Source of the DNA: Paracoccus lichenicola
Lineage (GTDB): Bacteria; Pseudomonadota; Alphaproteobacteria; Rhodobacterales; Rhodobacteraceae
Length of the DNA stretch: 64,000 bases
Direction of reading: 5' to 3'
Assembly (NCBI RefSeq): GCF_009708075.1
Contig: NZ_WMBT01000006.1
Location: 62,001 to 126,000 of the forward strand
Positions within the stretch are counted from its first letter, which is position 1; every line of letters starts with the position of its first letter. Made by a program: the position numbers and the translations under genes. The notes under the pieces are model-generated. The model saw only the letters and a program-made list of their open reading frames with translations. It had not been told where the DNA came from and made no database searches. This document shows positions 19,146 to 30,044 of this stretch, in pieces.

Positions 19146-20225
19146 ATGAACCGCAGACAGCTTATCGCCAGCGTCGCCGCCCTGACGACGATCAGCCTTG
19201 CCGCGCCTACTTGGGCGCAGGACGAGCCGCTGAAGGTCGGCTTCATCTATGTCGGCCCCGTGGGCGACGGCGGCTGGACCTATCAGCACGACCTGGCCCG
19301 CAAGGCGGTCGAGGCCGAGTTCGGCGACCGCGTCGAAACCACCTTCATCGAAAGCGTGCCCGAGGGGGCGGATGCCGAACGTGCCATCACCCAGCTGGCG
19401 CTGGCCGGCAACAAGCTGATCTTCACGACCAGCTTCGGCTTCATGGACGCCACGGTCAACGTCGCGAAGAAATTCCCCAACGTGAAGTTCGAGCACGCCA
19501 CCGGCTACAAGCGCGCCGATAACGTCGCCACCTATGACGCGCGCTTCTATGAAGGCCGCGCGGTGATCGGCACCATCGCGGGCCGGATGACCAAGTCGAA
19601 CAAGATCGGCTATATCGGGTCCTTCCCCATCCCCGAGGTGATCCAGGGCATCAACAGCAGCTTCATCCACGCCCGCAAGGTGAACCCGGACGTGGAAATG
19701 CGCGTCGTCTGGGCCTATAGCTGGTTCGACCCCGCGAAAGAGGCCGACGCGGCCGCCGCCCTGCTGGCCGAAGGCGTGGACGTGATCCTGCAACACACCG
19801 ATTCGACCGCCCCTCTGGCCAAGGCGCAGGAAGCCGGCGCCATCGGCTTTGGCCAGGCCAGCGACATGGCGGCCTTCGCGCCTTCGCCGCGTGTGTCCTC
19901 GATCATCGACAACTGGGCGCCCTATTACATCAAGCGGGTGGGCCAGGTTCTGGACGGCAGCTGGACCTCCGAGGCCACCTGGGCCGGCATCGGCGACGGC
20001 GAGGTCGTGATCGGAGAGATCACCGAGGCCGTTCCTGCCGAGGTGAAGGCCGAGGCCGAGGCGCTCCGCGACAAGATCGGCGCGGGCGAATACCACCCCT
20101 TCACCGGCCCGCTGAACAAGGCCGATGGCTCGGTCTGGCTGGCCGAGGGGCAGGTGGCGACCGACAAGGAACTGTCGGGCATGAACTTCTTTGTCGAGGG
20201 CATCACGGCCACGATTCCGAAGTAG
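19146..20225 (+). CDS. BMP-family substrate-binding protein
   Basis: Periplasmic binding protein of the importer, 359 residues. It has a Sec signal of about 24 residues ending TWAQ, with no lipobox Cys. The BMP/Med/PnrA family is recognised by VGFIYVGPVGDGGWTYQHD and GRMTKSNKIGYIGSFPIPEV. Characterised relatives bind purine nucleosides; some Rhodobacterales copies sit with purine-catabolic genes. Here the neighbour purU is convergent, so the link is only suggestive. Starts 27 bp after the permease stop. Confidence 0.88.
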   Translation: MNRRQLIASVAALTTISLAAPTWAQDEPLKVGFIYVGPVGDGGWTYQHDLARKAVEAEFGDRVETTFIESVPEGADAERAITQLALAGNKLIFTTSFGFMDATVNVAKKFPNVKFEHATGYKRADNVATYDARFYEGRAVIGTIAGRMTKSNKIGYIGSFPIPEVIQGINSSFIHARKVNPDVEMRVVWAYSWFDPAKEADAAAALLAEGVDVILQHTDSTAPLAKAQEAGAIGFGQASDMAAFAPSPRVSSIIDNWAPYYIKRVGQVLDGSWTSEATWAGIGDGEVVIGEITEAVPAEVKAEAEALRDKIGAGEYHPFTGPLNKADGSVWLAEGQVATDKELSGMNFFVEGITATIPK

Positions 20226-20286
20226 AAATCAAGAAGGGGGGCGCTGCCCCCCGTCCCCGATGGGGACTCCCCCCGGGATATTTAGG

Positions 20287-20409
20287 CCAAGGCAAAACCA
20301 TGACACCCCGCTTCCGCAAGGAAACGGGGCGCTTTGCCTTGGACGGTCATCGGCGTCCCCGCCTGTACCGTGAGCCTGTCTTGCCAGGTGAAAGTTAAGA
20401 AAAGGTTTC
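20287..20409 (-). ncRNA. Candidate small RNA gene, copy B
   Basis: Reads on the minus strand: box GAAACCTTTTCTTAACT (20409-20393), 21 bp, the 28-nt block identical to 8750-8777 (20371-20344), then a strong hairpin. The hairpin has an outer stem CCAAGGCAAA/TTTGCCTTGG and an inner stem of ten pairs with one mismatch-type G-U. A 22-codon frame starts in the block (MTVQGKAPRFLAEAG...) and ends at TAA inside the hairpin arm, so a tiny peptide is an alternative. The hairpin also serves as a likely terminator for bmp. Confidence 0.45.
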
Positions 20410-20456
20410 GGCCTTTGCCTTGGCGTCAAATATCCTGCGGGGTGAGGAGCGCCCGG

Positions 20457-20479
20457 AAGAAGGTCCAGTGGACCTTTTC
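20457..20479 (+). repeat. REP-like palindrome, copy 2
   Basis: The same 23-nt palindrome as at 8641, slightly decayed: AAGAAGGTCCA and TGGACCTTTTC around a central G. Flanked by the same conserved GGGGTGAGGAGCGCCCGG and CAGCGACGAACG segments. Confidence 0.85.
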
Positions 20480-20530
20480 CAGCGACGAACGCGCGTCAGC
20501 GCGGCAGGGGGCGCAAAGCCCCCCTTTTCG

Positions 20531-21415
20531 TCAGCCCATCCGCTCGCTGGCATAGCTGCCGGGCGAGGGCGGGAAGACCACGGTCTTGTCGCCGTTCAGG
20601 AACACCCGGCCATGGATATGGGCATGGACGGCGCGAGCCAGCACCTGCGCCTCGACATCGCGGCCAAGGGATACATAGTCGCCGGGCGATTGCGCATGGG
20701 TCACGCGCACGGTGTCCTGTTCGATGATCGGGCCTTCGTCCAGGTCGGCGGTGACGTAATGGCTGGTCGCGCCGATCAGCTTGACCCCGCGCTCGTATGC
20801 CTGCTTGTAGGGGTTGGCGCCCTTGAAGGACGGCAGGAAGGAATGGTGGATGTTGATGATCCGGCCCGACATGGCTTGGCACATCTCGTCCGACAGGACC
20901 TGCATGTAGCGCGCCAGCACGATCAGTTCCGCGCCGCTGTCGCGGACGATGCGCATCTGTTCGGCCTCGGCCTGCGCCTTGTTTTCCTTGGTCACGTTGA
21001 CGCAGTAATAAGGCAGGTCGTGGTTCACGACGACCTTCTGGTAATCCATGTGGTTGGAAATCACCGCCACGATGTCGATGGGCAGCGCGCCGATCCGCCA
21101 GCGGTACAGCAAATCGTTCAGGCAATGCCCGAACCGGCTGACCATGATGACGACCTTCTTTTTCACCGCGTCGTCGCTGAAATCCGCCTCCATCCCGAAA
21201 CGCTCGGCGATGGGGGCGATGCCCCCCTGCAACGTCTCCAGCGTCGCCCCGCCTTCGGACCGGAAGCTGACGCGCATGAAGAAGCGGCCGGTTTCCGTGT
21301 CGTCGAACTGCGCGCTGTCGGTGATGTTGCAGTCGTGCCCCGCCAGATAGCCCGAGATCGCGGCCACGATCCCGCGGGTCGAGGCACAGGTGACGCGCAG
21401 CGTATAGCTTTTCAT
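20531..21415 (-). CDS. purU: Formyltetrahydrofolate deformylase PurU
   Basis: Hydrolyses 10-formyl-THF to formate and THF, balancing one-carbon pools. The start at 21415 gives MKSYTLRVTCASTRGIVAA, the normal beginning of the N-terminal ACT domain, and 294 residues. The catalytic triad is visible: Asn in VISNHMD, His in IHHSFLPSFKGANPYKQA and Asp in ADLDEGPIIEQD. It lies 116 bp downstream of the M20 amidohydrolase on the same strand. Some Rhodobacterales use such enzymes in demethylation pathways, which cannot be decided here. Confidence 0.96.
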   Translation of the reverse strand: MKSYTLRVTCASTRGIVAAISGYLAGHDCNITDSAQFDDTETGRFFMRVSFRSEGGATLETLQGGIAPIAERFGMEADFSDDAVKKKVVIMVSRFGHCLNDLLYRWRIGALPIDIVAVISNHMDYQKVVVNHDLPYYCVNVTKENKAQAEAEQMRIVRDSGAELIVLARYMQVLSDEMCQAMSGRIINIHHSFLPSFKGANPYKQAYERGVKLIGATSHYVTADLDEGPIIEQDTVRVTHAQSPGDYVSLGRDVEAQVLARAVHAHIHGRVFLNGDKTVVFPPSPGSYASERMG

Positions 21416-21531
21416 GGGGGGTCCGCTTCCTTGGCTGTCCGGTGACGGCATTTCGGACGATTGCGGCGCAATGGCAATCGCATTTCCGACACCGCCGGGG
21501 GCTGGCGCGACATCCCCCGGCGGCAAGAGGG

Positions 21532-22698
21532 TCAGGCGGCGGGCATCCGTGCCTCGACCATGCCGGCATACCAGCTGGACCCCGCCGGGATCGCGTCGTC
21601 GTTGAAGTTGTAGGCCGGGTGGTGGACCATCGCCGTGTCGCCGTTGCCCACGAAGATATATGCACCGGGACGTTCGTTCAGCATGTAGCTGAAATCCTCG
21701 CCCCCCATCATCGGCTGCATGTCCAGGTTCACCTCGCCCGCGATGTCGCGCGCCACGTCCGCCGCCCAGACGGTCGCCTGGTCGTCGTTCATCGTGACCG
21801 GATAGCCGCGCTGGTAATCGACCTGGGCCGTGGCGCCCATGGCGGCGGCGATGTTGGTGGCGACGCGGGTGATGCCGTCCTGCAGCTGGTCGCGCACGCC
21901 CGCGTCCAGGCTGCGGGCGGTGCCCTTCAGCTTCACGACCTGGGGGATCACGTTGTGCGCGGTCGAATCGGTGGACACGACGCAGACGGACACCACCGCG
22001 TTCTTCAGCGGGTCGATGTTGCGCGACACGACCGATTGCAGCGCGACGATGATCTGGGCGGCGGTCAGCGTGGTGTCGATGCATTCGTGGGGCTTGGCCG
22101 CGTGCCCGCCCTTGCCGGTCACGATGATGTCGAACTGGTCGGCCGCCGCCATCATCGGGCCGGGCTTGATCGAGAAGCTGCCCACCGGCATCCCCGGCAT
22201 GTTGTGCATCCCGTAGAATTCCTGGATGTTCCAGCGGCTGACCAGCCCGTCGCGGACCATGGCGTCGCCGCCGCCGCCGCCTTCTTCGGCCGGCTGGAAG
22301 ATCACCACGGCGGTGCCATCAAAGTTGCGCGTCTCGGCCAGGTATCTGGCCGCGCCCAGCAGCATCGCGGTATGGCCGTCATGGCCGCAGGCGTGCATCT
22401 TGCCCGGGGTCTTGGAGGCATAGTCCAGGCCCGTCTGCTCGATGATCGGCAGGGCGTCCATGTCGGCGCGCAGCCCGATCACGCGGCCCTGGGTGTCGGA
22501 CTTGCCCTTGATGACGCCGACCACGCCGGTCTGGCCCACGCCTTCCACCACCTCGTCGCAGCCGAAACCGCGCAGCAATTCGGCCACCCGGCCTGCCGTG
22601 CGGTGGACATCGTACAGCAGTTCGGGATGTTCGTGGAAATCGCGGCGCCAAGCGGTGATTTCGGGCAGAAGTTCGGCAAAGCGGTTCTTGACGGGCAT
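21532..22698 (-). CDS. M20 family amidohydrolase (hippurate hydrolase-like)
   Basis: Zinc-dependent aminoacylase/carboxypeptidase that removes acyl groups from N-acyl amino acids or short peptides. 388 residues, with a good Shine-Dalgarno AAGGAGAT before the ATG. Family motifs: FHEHPEL, GLRADMDALPI, HACGHDGHTAML, PAEEGGGGGDAMV and GGEDFSYML, so the metal ligands are all present. A central dimerisation domain is seen. It is 64 bp after the FAD oxidoreductase and in line with the peptide ABC ATPase, suggesting it acts on an imported compound. Exact substrate unknown. Confidence 0.9.
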   Translation of the reverse strand: MPVKNRFAELLPEITAWRRDFHEHPELLYDVHRTAGRVAELLRGFGCDEVVEGVGQTGVVGVIKGKSDTQGRVIGLRADMDALPIIEQTGLDYASKTPGKMHACGHDGHTAMLLGAARYLAETRNFDGTAVVIFQPAEEGGGGGDAMVRDGLVSRWNIQEFYGMHNMPGMPVGSFSIKPGPMMAAADQFDIIVTGKGGHAAKPHECIDTTLTAAQIIVALQSVVSRNIDPLKNAVVSVCVVSTDSTAHNVIPQVVKLKGTARSLDAGVRDQLQDGITRVATNIAAAMGATAQVDYQRGYPVTMNDDQATVWAADVARDIAGEVNLDMQPMMGGEDFSYMLNERPGAYIFVGNGDTAMVHHPAYNFNDDAIPAGSSWYAGMVEARMPAA

Positions 22699-22762
22699 GG
22701 TTCATCTCCTTCGCGGCGACAGGGTGAACCCTTTGTGCAGGCTGTGCAAGCACCCGCTGCGG

Positions 22763-24102
22763 TCAAAGATCGGGTCCAAGCGTGACCGGCGATCCGTCCG
22801 AGAACCGGCCATACCGGAAGCGCGTCAGGTCGTGCCCGGGATCGCGGCCCTGGATCAGGCACGACATGACATGGCCCACGCCCGGCCCGATGCCGAAGCC
22901 GTGGCCCGACAGGCCCGTGGCGATGAAGAAACCGGGGATCGCGCTTTCGTCCAGCACCGGCACCTGGTCGGGCGTGGTGTCGATCATCCCCGCCCAGGCG
23001 GCGCGCAGCGGGGGCGCGCCGATCTGCGGAAAGGCCGTGGCGAAATCGGCTTGCAGCTTTTTCAGGCGGCGGGGGTTCGGGGACGGGTTCAGGACGCGCA
23101 TCGCCTCGAAGGGCGTGGGCCTGTCCGCGCGCCAGCGGCGCGGGGTGCGCCAGCCGTCGGGATAGCCTGCGGGGGCGGTGCCTTGCAGGCGGGTTTGCGA
23201 CAGGTCGCGGCGGATCATCGGCAGATAGGCGCGCAGGTGACGCAAGGCCGACGGGCCGATCCAGAAGTCGTGGCCGGTGCCGGGCGCCAGCGTATAGCCG
23301 CCATCCGCGCGGCGGCGGAAGGCAAAGTCGGGGTCGGTGGCGGCGCCTGGCCAGATCTCCGGCAGGGGTTCCGTCGCGGCCACCGTGGCGCGGACGGAAA
23401 GCTGCGGCAGATGCAGCCCGGCATTGGCGGCGAAAAGGCCGGACCAGGCGCCGCCCGCCAGCAGCACGCGGTCGGCACGGACCGGGCCGTCCTCGGTCAC
23501 GACGCTGCTGACGCGGCCCCCTTGCGTCTCGATGGCGCGGACGGCGCAATGTTCGCGGATCACCACGCCTTCGCTGGCCGCCAGCCGGGCAATGGCGGGG
23601 ACGGCTGTTGCGGGTTCGGCGCGCATGTCCGATGGGGTCTGCAAGGCCCCCGCCCAACCCGCCTTGTGCGGCAGCGCCCGCGCCAGGGCCTCGCGCCCCA
23701 GGATGCGGCTGTCGAGGCCATGCCTTTGCGCGACCGCCAGCCAGTTTTCGTATCGTGCCAGTGTCGCCTCGTCGCGCGCCAGATAGCTGACGCCGCAGGT
23801 GGCCAAGCCCAGCACGTCGCCCAGGTCCTGCACCAGGCCCTGCCACAACCGGCGGGCGGTCAGCATCACGGGGATCTCGGCCTCGTCCCGGCCCTGGGCG
23901 CGGACCCAACCCCAGTTGCGGCTGGATTGCTCGGCGGCGACCAACCCTTTCTCGCACAGCACGACCGACAACCCGTCGCGGGCGAGGTAAAGCGCCGTCG
24001 TGACACCGGCGATGCCGCCGCCGATCACCACGGCGTCGGCGGCGTCGGGCAAGGGGGCGCGGAATTGCGGGGCGGCACCGGCCGCGATGGGCGGGCCTTG
24101 CA

Positions 24103-24103
<1 letters not shown>
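22763..24103 (-). CDS. FAD-dependent oxidoreductase (DadA/PuuB-like)
   Basis: Glycine/D-amino-acid-oxidase-type flavoprotein, 446 residues, expected to oxidise an amine or amino acid. The N-terminal FAD site AVVIGGGIAGVTTALYLARDG is intact. The segment SSRNWGWVRAQGRDE matches the group annotated as gamma-glutamylputrescine or similar oxidases, but the substrate cannot be read from sequence. The ATG overlaps the upstream ATPase stop (TGATG), so it is translationally coupled to the transporter. The M20 hydrolase follows. Confidence 0.85.
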
Positions 24104-25935
<1,832 letters not shown>

Positions 25936-26092
25936 CACGCGGCCCCCGGCATTGCCTTTCGCGAAGGCTAGCGGTCATGCCCGAAATGTCAAAGCCGAAA
26001 GAACCGGCAGGACGTTGCGTGATAAGGCTTGCTTTCCAAAGGGGCTTCGATTGAAACTGACCCCATTCCGCGGATCGGCGGGACCGGCACGC

Positions 26093-26111
26093 CACCCGGA
26101 GGAACCGGGTG
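26093..26111 (+). other. Small hairpin in the divergent ABC regulatory region
   Basis: Perfect 7-bp stem CACCCGG/CCGGGTG with loop AGGAA, inside the 258-bp region between the divergent ATPase (25935) and binding-protein (26194) genes. No clear promoter was recognised around it, so its role is open. Confidence 0.35.
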
Positions 26112-26193
26112 AATCAAGGACATAAGCCTGCAAAGGGCACCAAGCCGTTCCGGATCGCCGCTTGCGGTCTGACACTTCCGACAGGAGAGATCG

Positions 26194-27894
26194 ATGAAGC
26201 TGAAGACACTGCTGATGAGCGCGGCCGCCACCCTGGCCCTGGCGCCCGCCGCGATGGCCGAACGGGGCAGCGACGGCGCGCTGAACATCATCATGTGGCA
26301 AGCGCCCTCCACGATGAACCCCTATCTTTCGGGCGGCACCAAGGAACTGATCGCCTCCTCCATGGTGCTGGAGCCGCTGGCCAGCATGACCCCCGAGGGC
26401 GAGCATGTCCCGCGCCTGGCCGCCGAAATCCCGACGCTGGAAAACGGCGGCATCGCCGAGGATCTGAAATCGGTCACCTGGAAGCTGCAGGACGGGCTGA
26501 AATGGTCGGACGGCACGCCCGTCACGGCGGCCGACGTGGTGTTTTCCGGCCAGTACTGCATGGACCCCGAGGGCGGCTGCTCGCAGCTGGCCAAGTTCGA
26601 GGGCATCGACAGGATCGAGGCGGTCGATGACCTGACCGTCAGGATCACCTTCAAGGAGGCGATGCCCGATCCCTATTCGGCCTTTGTCGGCTCGAACACG
26701 CCGATCATCCAGAAGGCGCAGTTCGAAAACTGCCTGGGCGCCAATGCGCCGACCTGCACGGACCAGAACTTCAACCCGATCGGCACCGGTCCCTTCCGCG
26801 TCACGCGGTTCCTGACCAACGACGTGATCACCTTCGAGGCGAACCCGGAATACCGCGATCCGATGAAGCCCGCCTTCGCGACCGCGACCATCAAGGGCGG
26901 CGGCGACGCGGCGGCGGCGGCCCGCGCGGTGCTGGAAACCGGCGAATACGATTACGCCTGGAACACCCAGCTTGCCCCCGACGTGATCGCCGGGATGGAG
27001 GCCATGGGCAAGGGCAAGGTCAGCGCCGCCTTCGGCAGCCTGGTCGAGCGGATCCACGTCAACCTGACCGACCCGTCCCCGTCCCATCCCGAGGGCGAGC
27101 GTTCGACCAGGGCACACCCGCATCCGTTCCTGTCCGACCCGGCGGTGCGCCAGGCGCTGTCGATGGCCATCGACCGCACGCTGCTGGCGGAAATCGGCTA
27201 TGGTGCGGCGGGCCAGCCCACCTGCAACTATGTCCCCGCGCCGGAAGCCTGGGCCTCGCCCAACACGGACTGCCTGACCCAGGACATCGAGGGCGCCAAG
27301 GCGCTGCTGGACGGGGCCGGCTGGACCGTCGGCGGCAGCGGCGTGCGCGAAAAGGACGGGGTGCCGTTGAAGATGGTCTTCCAGACCTCGGTCAACGCGG
27401 TGCGCCAGGACTTCCAGGCGCTGATCAAGCAGTGGTGGTCGGAAATCGGGATCGAGACGGAACTGAAGACCGTCGATGCCTCGGTCTTCTTCGGGTCGGA
27501 TCCCGGTTCGCCCGACACGCTGCAGAAATTCTATGCCGACGTGCAGATGTATGCCGACAACTTCGAGGGCGGCAACCCCGCGCCCTATCTGGCGAAATGG
27601 ACCTGCGACAAGGCGCCCGGTCCCGACAACCAGTGGCAGGGCGAAAACATCAGCCGCTATTGCGACCCGGCCTTTGACGCGATGATGGTGGAACTGTCCA
27701 GGACCGTCGATCCGGCGGAACGCGGCAAGATCGGCCAGAAGCTGAACGAGATGCTGACCCGCGAAAGCAACGCGATCATCCCGCTGATCTATCGCGGCAC
27801 GGCCTCGGCCCATTCCAACACCCTGGGCGGCGTCCAGATCAACGCCTGGGATTCCGAACTGTGGAACGTGGCCGACTGGACCCGCGTCCAGTGA
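26194..27894 (+). CDS. Peptide ABC importer, substrate-binding protein
   Basis: Periplasmic SBP_bac_5 protein of 566 residues that delivers peptides or related compounds to the permeases. Signal peptide of about 22 residues ending AAMA. Family features: MNPYLSGGTKELIASSMVLEPL, KWSDGTPVTAADVVF and FLSDPAVRQALSMAIDRT. Shine-Dalgarno AGGAGAG lies upstream of the ATG. Four cysteines in a YCMDPEGGC and NCLGANAPTC arrangement could form disulfides. A strong hairpin separates it from the permease genes. Confidence 0.92.
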   Translation: MKLKTLLMSAAATLALAPAAMAERGSDGALNIIMWQAPSTMNPYLSGGTKELIASSMVLEPLASMTPEGEHVPRLAAEIPTLENGGIAEDLKSVTWKLQDGLKWSDGTPVTAADVVFSGQYCMDPEGGCSQLAKFEGIDRIEAVDDLTVRITFKEAMPDPYSAFVGSNTPIIQKAQFENCLGANAPTCTDQNFNPIGTGPFRVTRFLTNDVITFEANPEYRDPMKPAFATATIKGGGDAAAAARAVLETGEYDYAWNTQLAPDVIAGMEAMGKGKVSAAFGSLVERIHVNLTDPSPSHPEGERSTRAHPHPFLSDPAVRQALSMAIDRTLLAEIGYGAAGQPTCNYVPAPEAWASPNTDCLTQDIEGAKALLDGAGWTVGGSGVREKDGVPLKMVFQTSVNAVRQDFQALIKQWWSEIGIETELKTVDASVFFGSDPGSPDTLQKFYADVQMYADNFEGGNPAPYLAKWTCDKAPGPDNQWQGENISRYCDPAFDAMMVELSRTVDPAERGKIGQKLNEMLTRESNAIIPLIYRGTASAHSNTLGGVQINAWDSELWNVADWTRVQ

Positions 27895-27900
27895 TCCCGC

Positions 27901-27928
27901 CCGGCCCCGCGATCCGTCGCGGGGCCGG
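27901..27928 (+). other. Intercistronic hairpin between binding protein and permease
   Basis: Perfect 12-bp stem (CCGGCCCCGCGA / TCGCGGGGCCGG) with a TCCG loop, 6 bp after the SBP stop and without a T-tract. Such hairpins usually protect the upstream message from 3' decay or attenuate transcription, so more binding protein is made than permease. Confidence 0.7.
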
Positions 27929-27991
27929 CACCCTGCCGGTTCATCGACACGTGGTGCCGCGCCGAACGAAGCGCCCTGACCGAGGCTTGCG

Positions 27992-28999
27992 ATGCTGACA
28001 TTCACCATCCGGCGCCTGCTGCTGGCGATCCCGACGCTGCTGTTCATATCCCTGGTGATCTTCCTGCTGCTGGAGGCCTCGCCCGGCGACCCCCTGGGCG
28101 ACGTGCCCCTGACCGTCCCGCCCGAGGTCAAGGAACGGATGCGCGAGGCGCTTGGCCTGGGTCAGGCCTGGTACATCCGCTATGTCCTGTGGCTGAAGCA
28201 GTTCTTCTGGGTGGAGCCGCTGTATTGGTTCGACGGCGTCTTCGGCACGCAGTTCAGTTCGGGCATGCAGCGCATCATCAGCTTCCAGTCGCGCAGCCCG
28301 GTTTTCGACGTGATCGCGCAGCGGGTGCCGCAGACGCTGACGGTGGTGGGGTTCAGCTATCTGCTGGGCGTGCTGATCGCGCTGCCCATCGGCATCCTGT
28401 CGGCCTACAAGCAGTATTCCTGGTTCGACCAGCTGGGCACCTTCGTGTCGATGATCGGCTTTTCGATGCCGACGTTCTTTACCGGGGTCGTGCTGATCAT
28501 CATCTTCGGGGTGAAGCTGCAATGGTTCCCGTCCGTCTATGACACCACGCTGGAGGTGCGGGACTGGAACAGCTTCTGGGCGCAGGTGCGGCAGATGGTC
28601 ATGCCGGTGACGGTGCTGGCCTTGTACAACGCCGCCCAGATCAGCCGCTTCATGCGCGCCTCCATGCTGGACAACCTGGGCCAGGATTACGTCCGCACCG
28701 CGCGGGCCAAGGGGCTGTCGGAACGGACCGTGGTGCTGAAGCACGTCTTGCGCAACAGCCTGATCCCGGTCATCACGGTCATCGCGCTTGGCCTGCCTGC
28801 CGTCTTCGGCGGCGCGATCATCACGGAACAGGTGTTCAAGGTGAACGGCTTGGGCCAGTTGCTGATCACCGCCATCCACGGCAACGACATCCCCATGGTG
28901 CTGACGCTGACCTTCATCTTCGCGATCCTGATCGTGCTGTTCACCCTGATTGCCGACATCCTCTACGGCATCCTTGACCCGAGGATCCGCTATGACTGA
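27992..28999 (+). CDS. Peptide ABC importer, permease DppB-like
   Basis: Inner-membrane subunit, 335 residues, with six main membrane segments. It begins MLTFTIRRLLLAIPTLLFIS, typical of the DppB/OppB family. The coupling EAA loop reads DYVRTARAKGLSERTVVLKH, and the C terminus ILDPRIRYD is the usual end. The next gene starts within its last codons (8-bp overlap). Confidence 0.93.
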   Translation: MLTFTIRRLLLAIPTLLFISLVIFLLLEASPGDPLGDVPLTVPPEVKERMREALGLGQAWYIRYVLWLKQFFWVEPLYWFDGVFGTQFSSGMQRIISFQSRSPVFDVIAQRVPQTLTVVGFSYLLGVLIALPIGILSAYKQYSWFDQLGTFVSMIGFSMPTFFTGVVLIIIFGVKLQWFPSVYDTTLEVRDWNSFWAQVRQMVMPVTVLALYNAAQISRFMRASMLDNLGQDYVRTARAKGLSERTVVLKHVLRNSLIPVITVIALGLPAVFGGAIITEQVFKVNGLGQLLITAIHGNDIPMVLTLTFIFAILIVLFTLIADILYGILDPRIRYD

Positions 29000-29984
29000 C
29001 CCCGACCGCCAGCAAGATTTGTCCGTGGCCGAAAGGGTGGACGCCACGGCGGCCCAGGCCGGAGCGGTCGCGGGCCTGCCGCCCGACGATCCCCACCACG
29101 CGGGCGAGACGCGCAGCCAATGGCGCGACATCTGGCGCCAGTTCCGCAGCCACAAGGGCGCCATGGTGGCCCTGGTGCTGTTCGTGGGCACCATCCTGTT
29201 CGTGACCGTCGGGCCTTACATCTGGACCATCGACCCGACCTATGTGGACATCCGCGCCCGCAATTCCGGCTTTTCCGCTACCCATCCGCTGGGCACCGAC
29301 CAGTTGGGCCGCGACATGCTGGCCCGGCTGATGGCGGGGGGCCGGGTGTCCATCGCCGTGGGCCTGACCGCCATGATCATCGCGATCACCCTGGGCAGCC
29401 TGATCGGCCTCGTGTCGGGCTATTTCCGGCGGATGGACGCGCCCTTGATGCGGCTGACCGAACTGTTCCTGGCCCTGCCGCTCCTGCCCCTGCTGCTGCT
29501 GATGGTGACGCTGTTCCGCGAGCCGCTGTCGCAATCCTTCGGCCCGGCCATGGGCACCTTCATCCTGATCGTGTCGGCCATCGGCGCGACAAGCTGGATG
29601 CAGGCCGCCCGCATCGTGCGCGGCGACGTGCTGGGCCTGAAGGAGCGGGAGTTCATCCTGGCCGCCCGATCCATTGGCACGCCCGCGCACCGGATGATCC
29701 TGCGCCACGTGCTGCCCAACGTCCTGTCGCCCATCATGGTCGCGGCCACCCTGGGCATCGCCACGGCGATCATCACGGAAAGCGCGCTCAGCTTCCTGGG
29801 GCTTGGCTTTCCGCCCGATTTCCCGACCTGGGGGCGGCTGCTTTACGACGCGGTGGACCAGATGATCATGTATCCGTGGCGGGTGATCCTGCCGGGGCTG
29901 TTCATCTCGCTGACGGTGCTGTGCGTCAACTACATCGGCGACGGGCTGCGCGACGCGATGGATCCGCGGATCCGGGGGCGGTAA
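28992..29984 (+). CDS. Peptide ABC importer, permease DppC-like
   Basis: Second inner-membrane subunit, 330 residues. I chose the ATG at 28992, which overlaps the previous stop by 8 bp. The N terminus is a soluble stretch of about 55 residues, then membrane segments and an OppC N-terminal domain. Conserved features: HPLGTDQLGRDMLARLM, the coupling EFILAARSIGTPAHRMILRH and LGLGFPPDFPTWGRLL. End NYIGDGLRDAMDPRIRGR is normal. Confidence 0.93.
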   Translation: MTDPDRQQDLSVAERVDATAAQAGAVAGLPPDDPHHAGETRSQWRDIWRQFRSHKGAMVALVLFVGTILFVTVGPYIWTIDPTYVDIRARNSGFSATHPLGTDQLGRDMLARLMAGGRVSIAVGLTAMIIAITLGSLIGLVSGYFRRMDAPLMRLTELFLALPLLPLLLLMVTLFREPLSQSFGPAMGTFILIVSAIGATSWMQAARIVRGDVLGLKEREFILAARSIGTPAHRMILRHVLPNVLSPIMVAATLGIATAIITESALSFLGLGFPPDFPTWGRLLYDAVDQMIMYPWRVILPGLFISLTVLCVNYIGDGLRDAMDPRIRGR

Positions 29985-30044
29985 GGACGAACGAAGCCGG
30001 AACACGGGCTTTCCATGGCCCGCGCTTGCGCCTATGTTGGGCGG

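Larger units (their letters stand above)
20226..20530. other. bmp/purU convergent gap with REP-like unit and candidate sRNA
   Basis: 305 bp between convergent genes. From left to right: a GGGGGGCGCTGCCCCCC hairpin just after bmp, a CCCGGGATATTT box, a two-level hairpin (20287-20342), the 28-nt block on the minus strand (20344-20371), a degenerate CtrA-like box (20393-20409), an AAATATCC box and the REP-like unit (about 20428-20490). A GGGGGCGCAAAGCCCCC hairpin then precedes the purU stop. No supported protein gene, though a 22-codon frame starts inside the 28-nt block. Confidence 0.7.
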
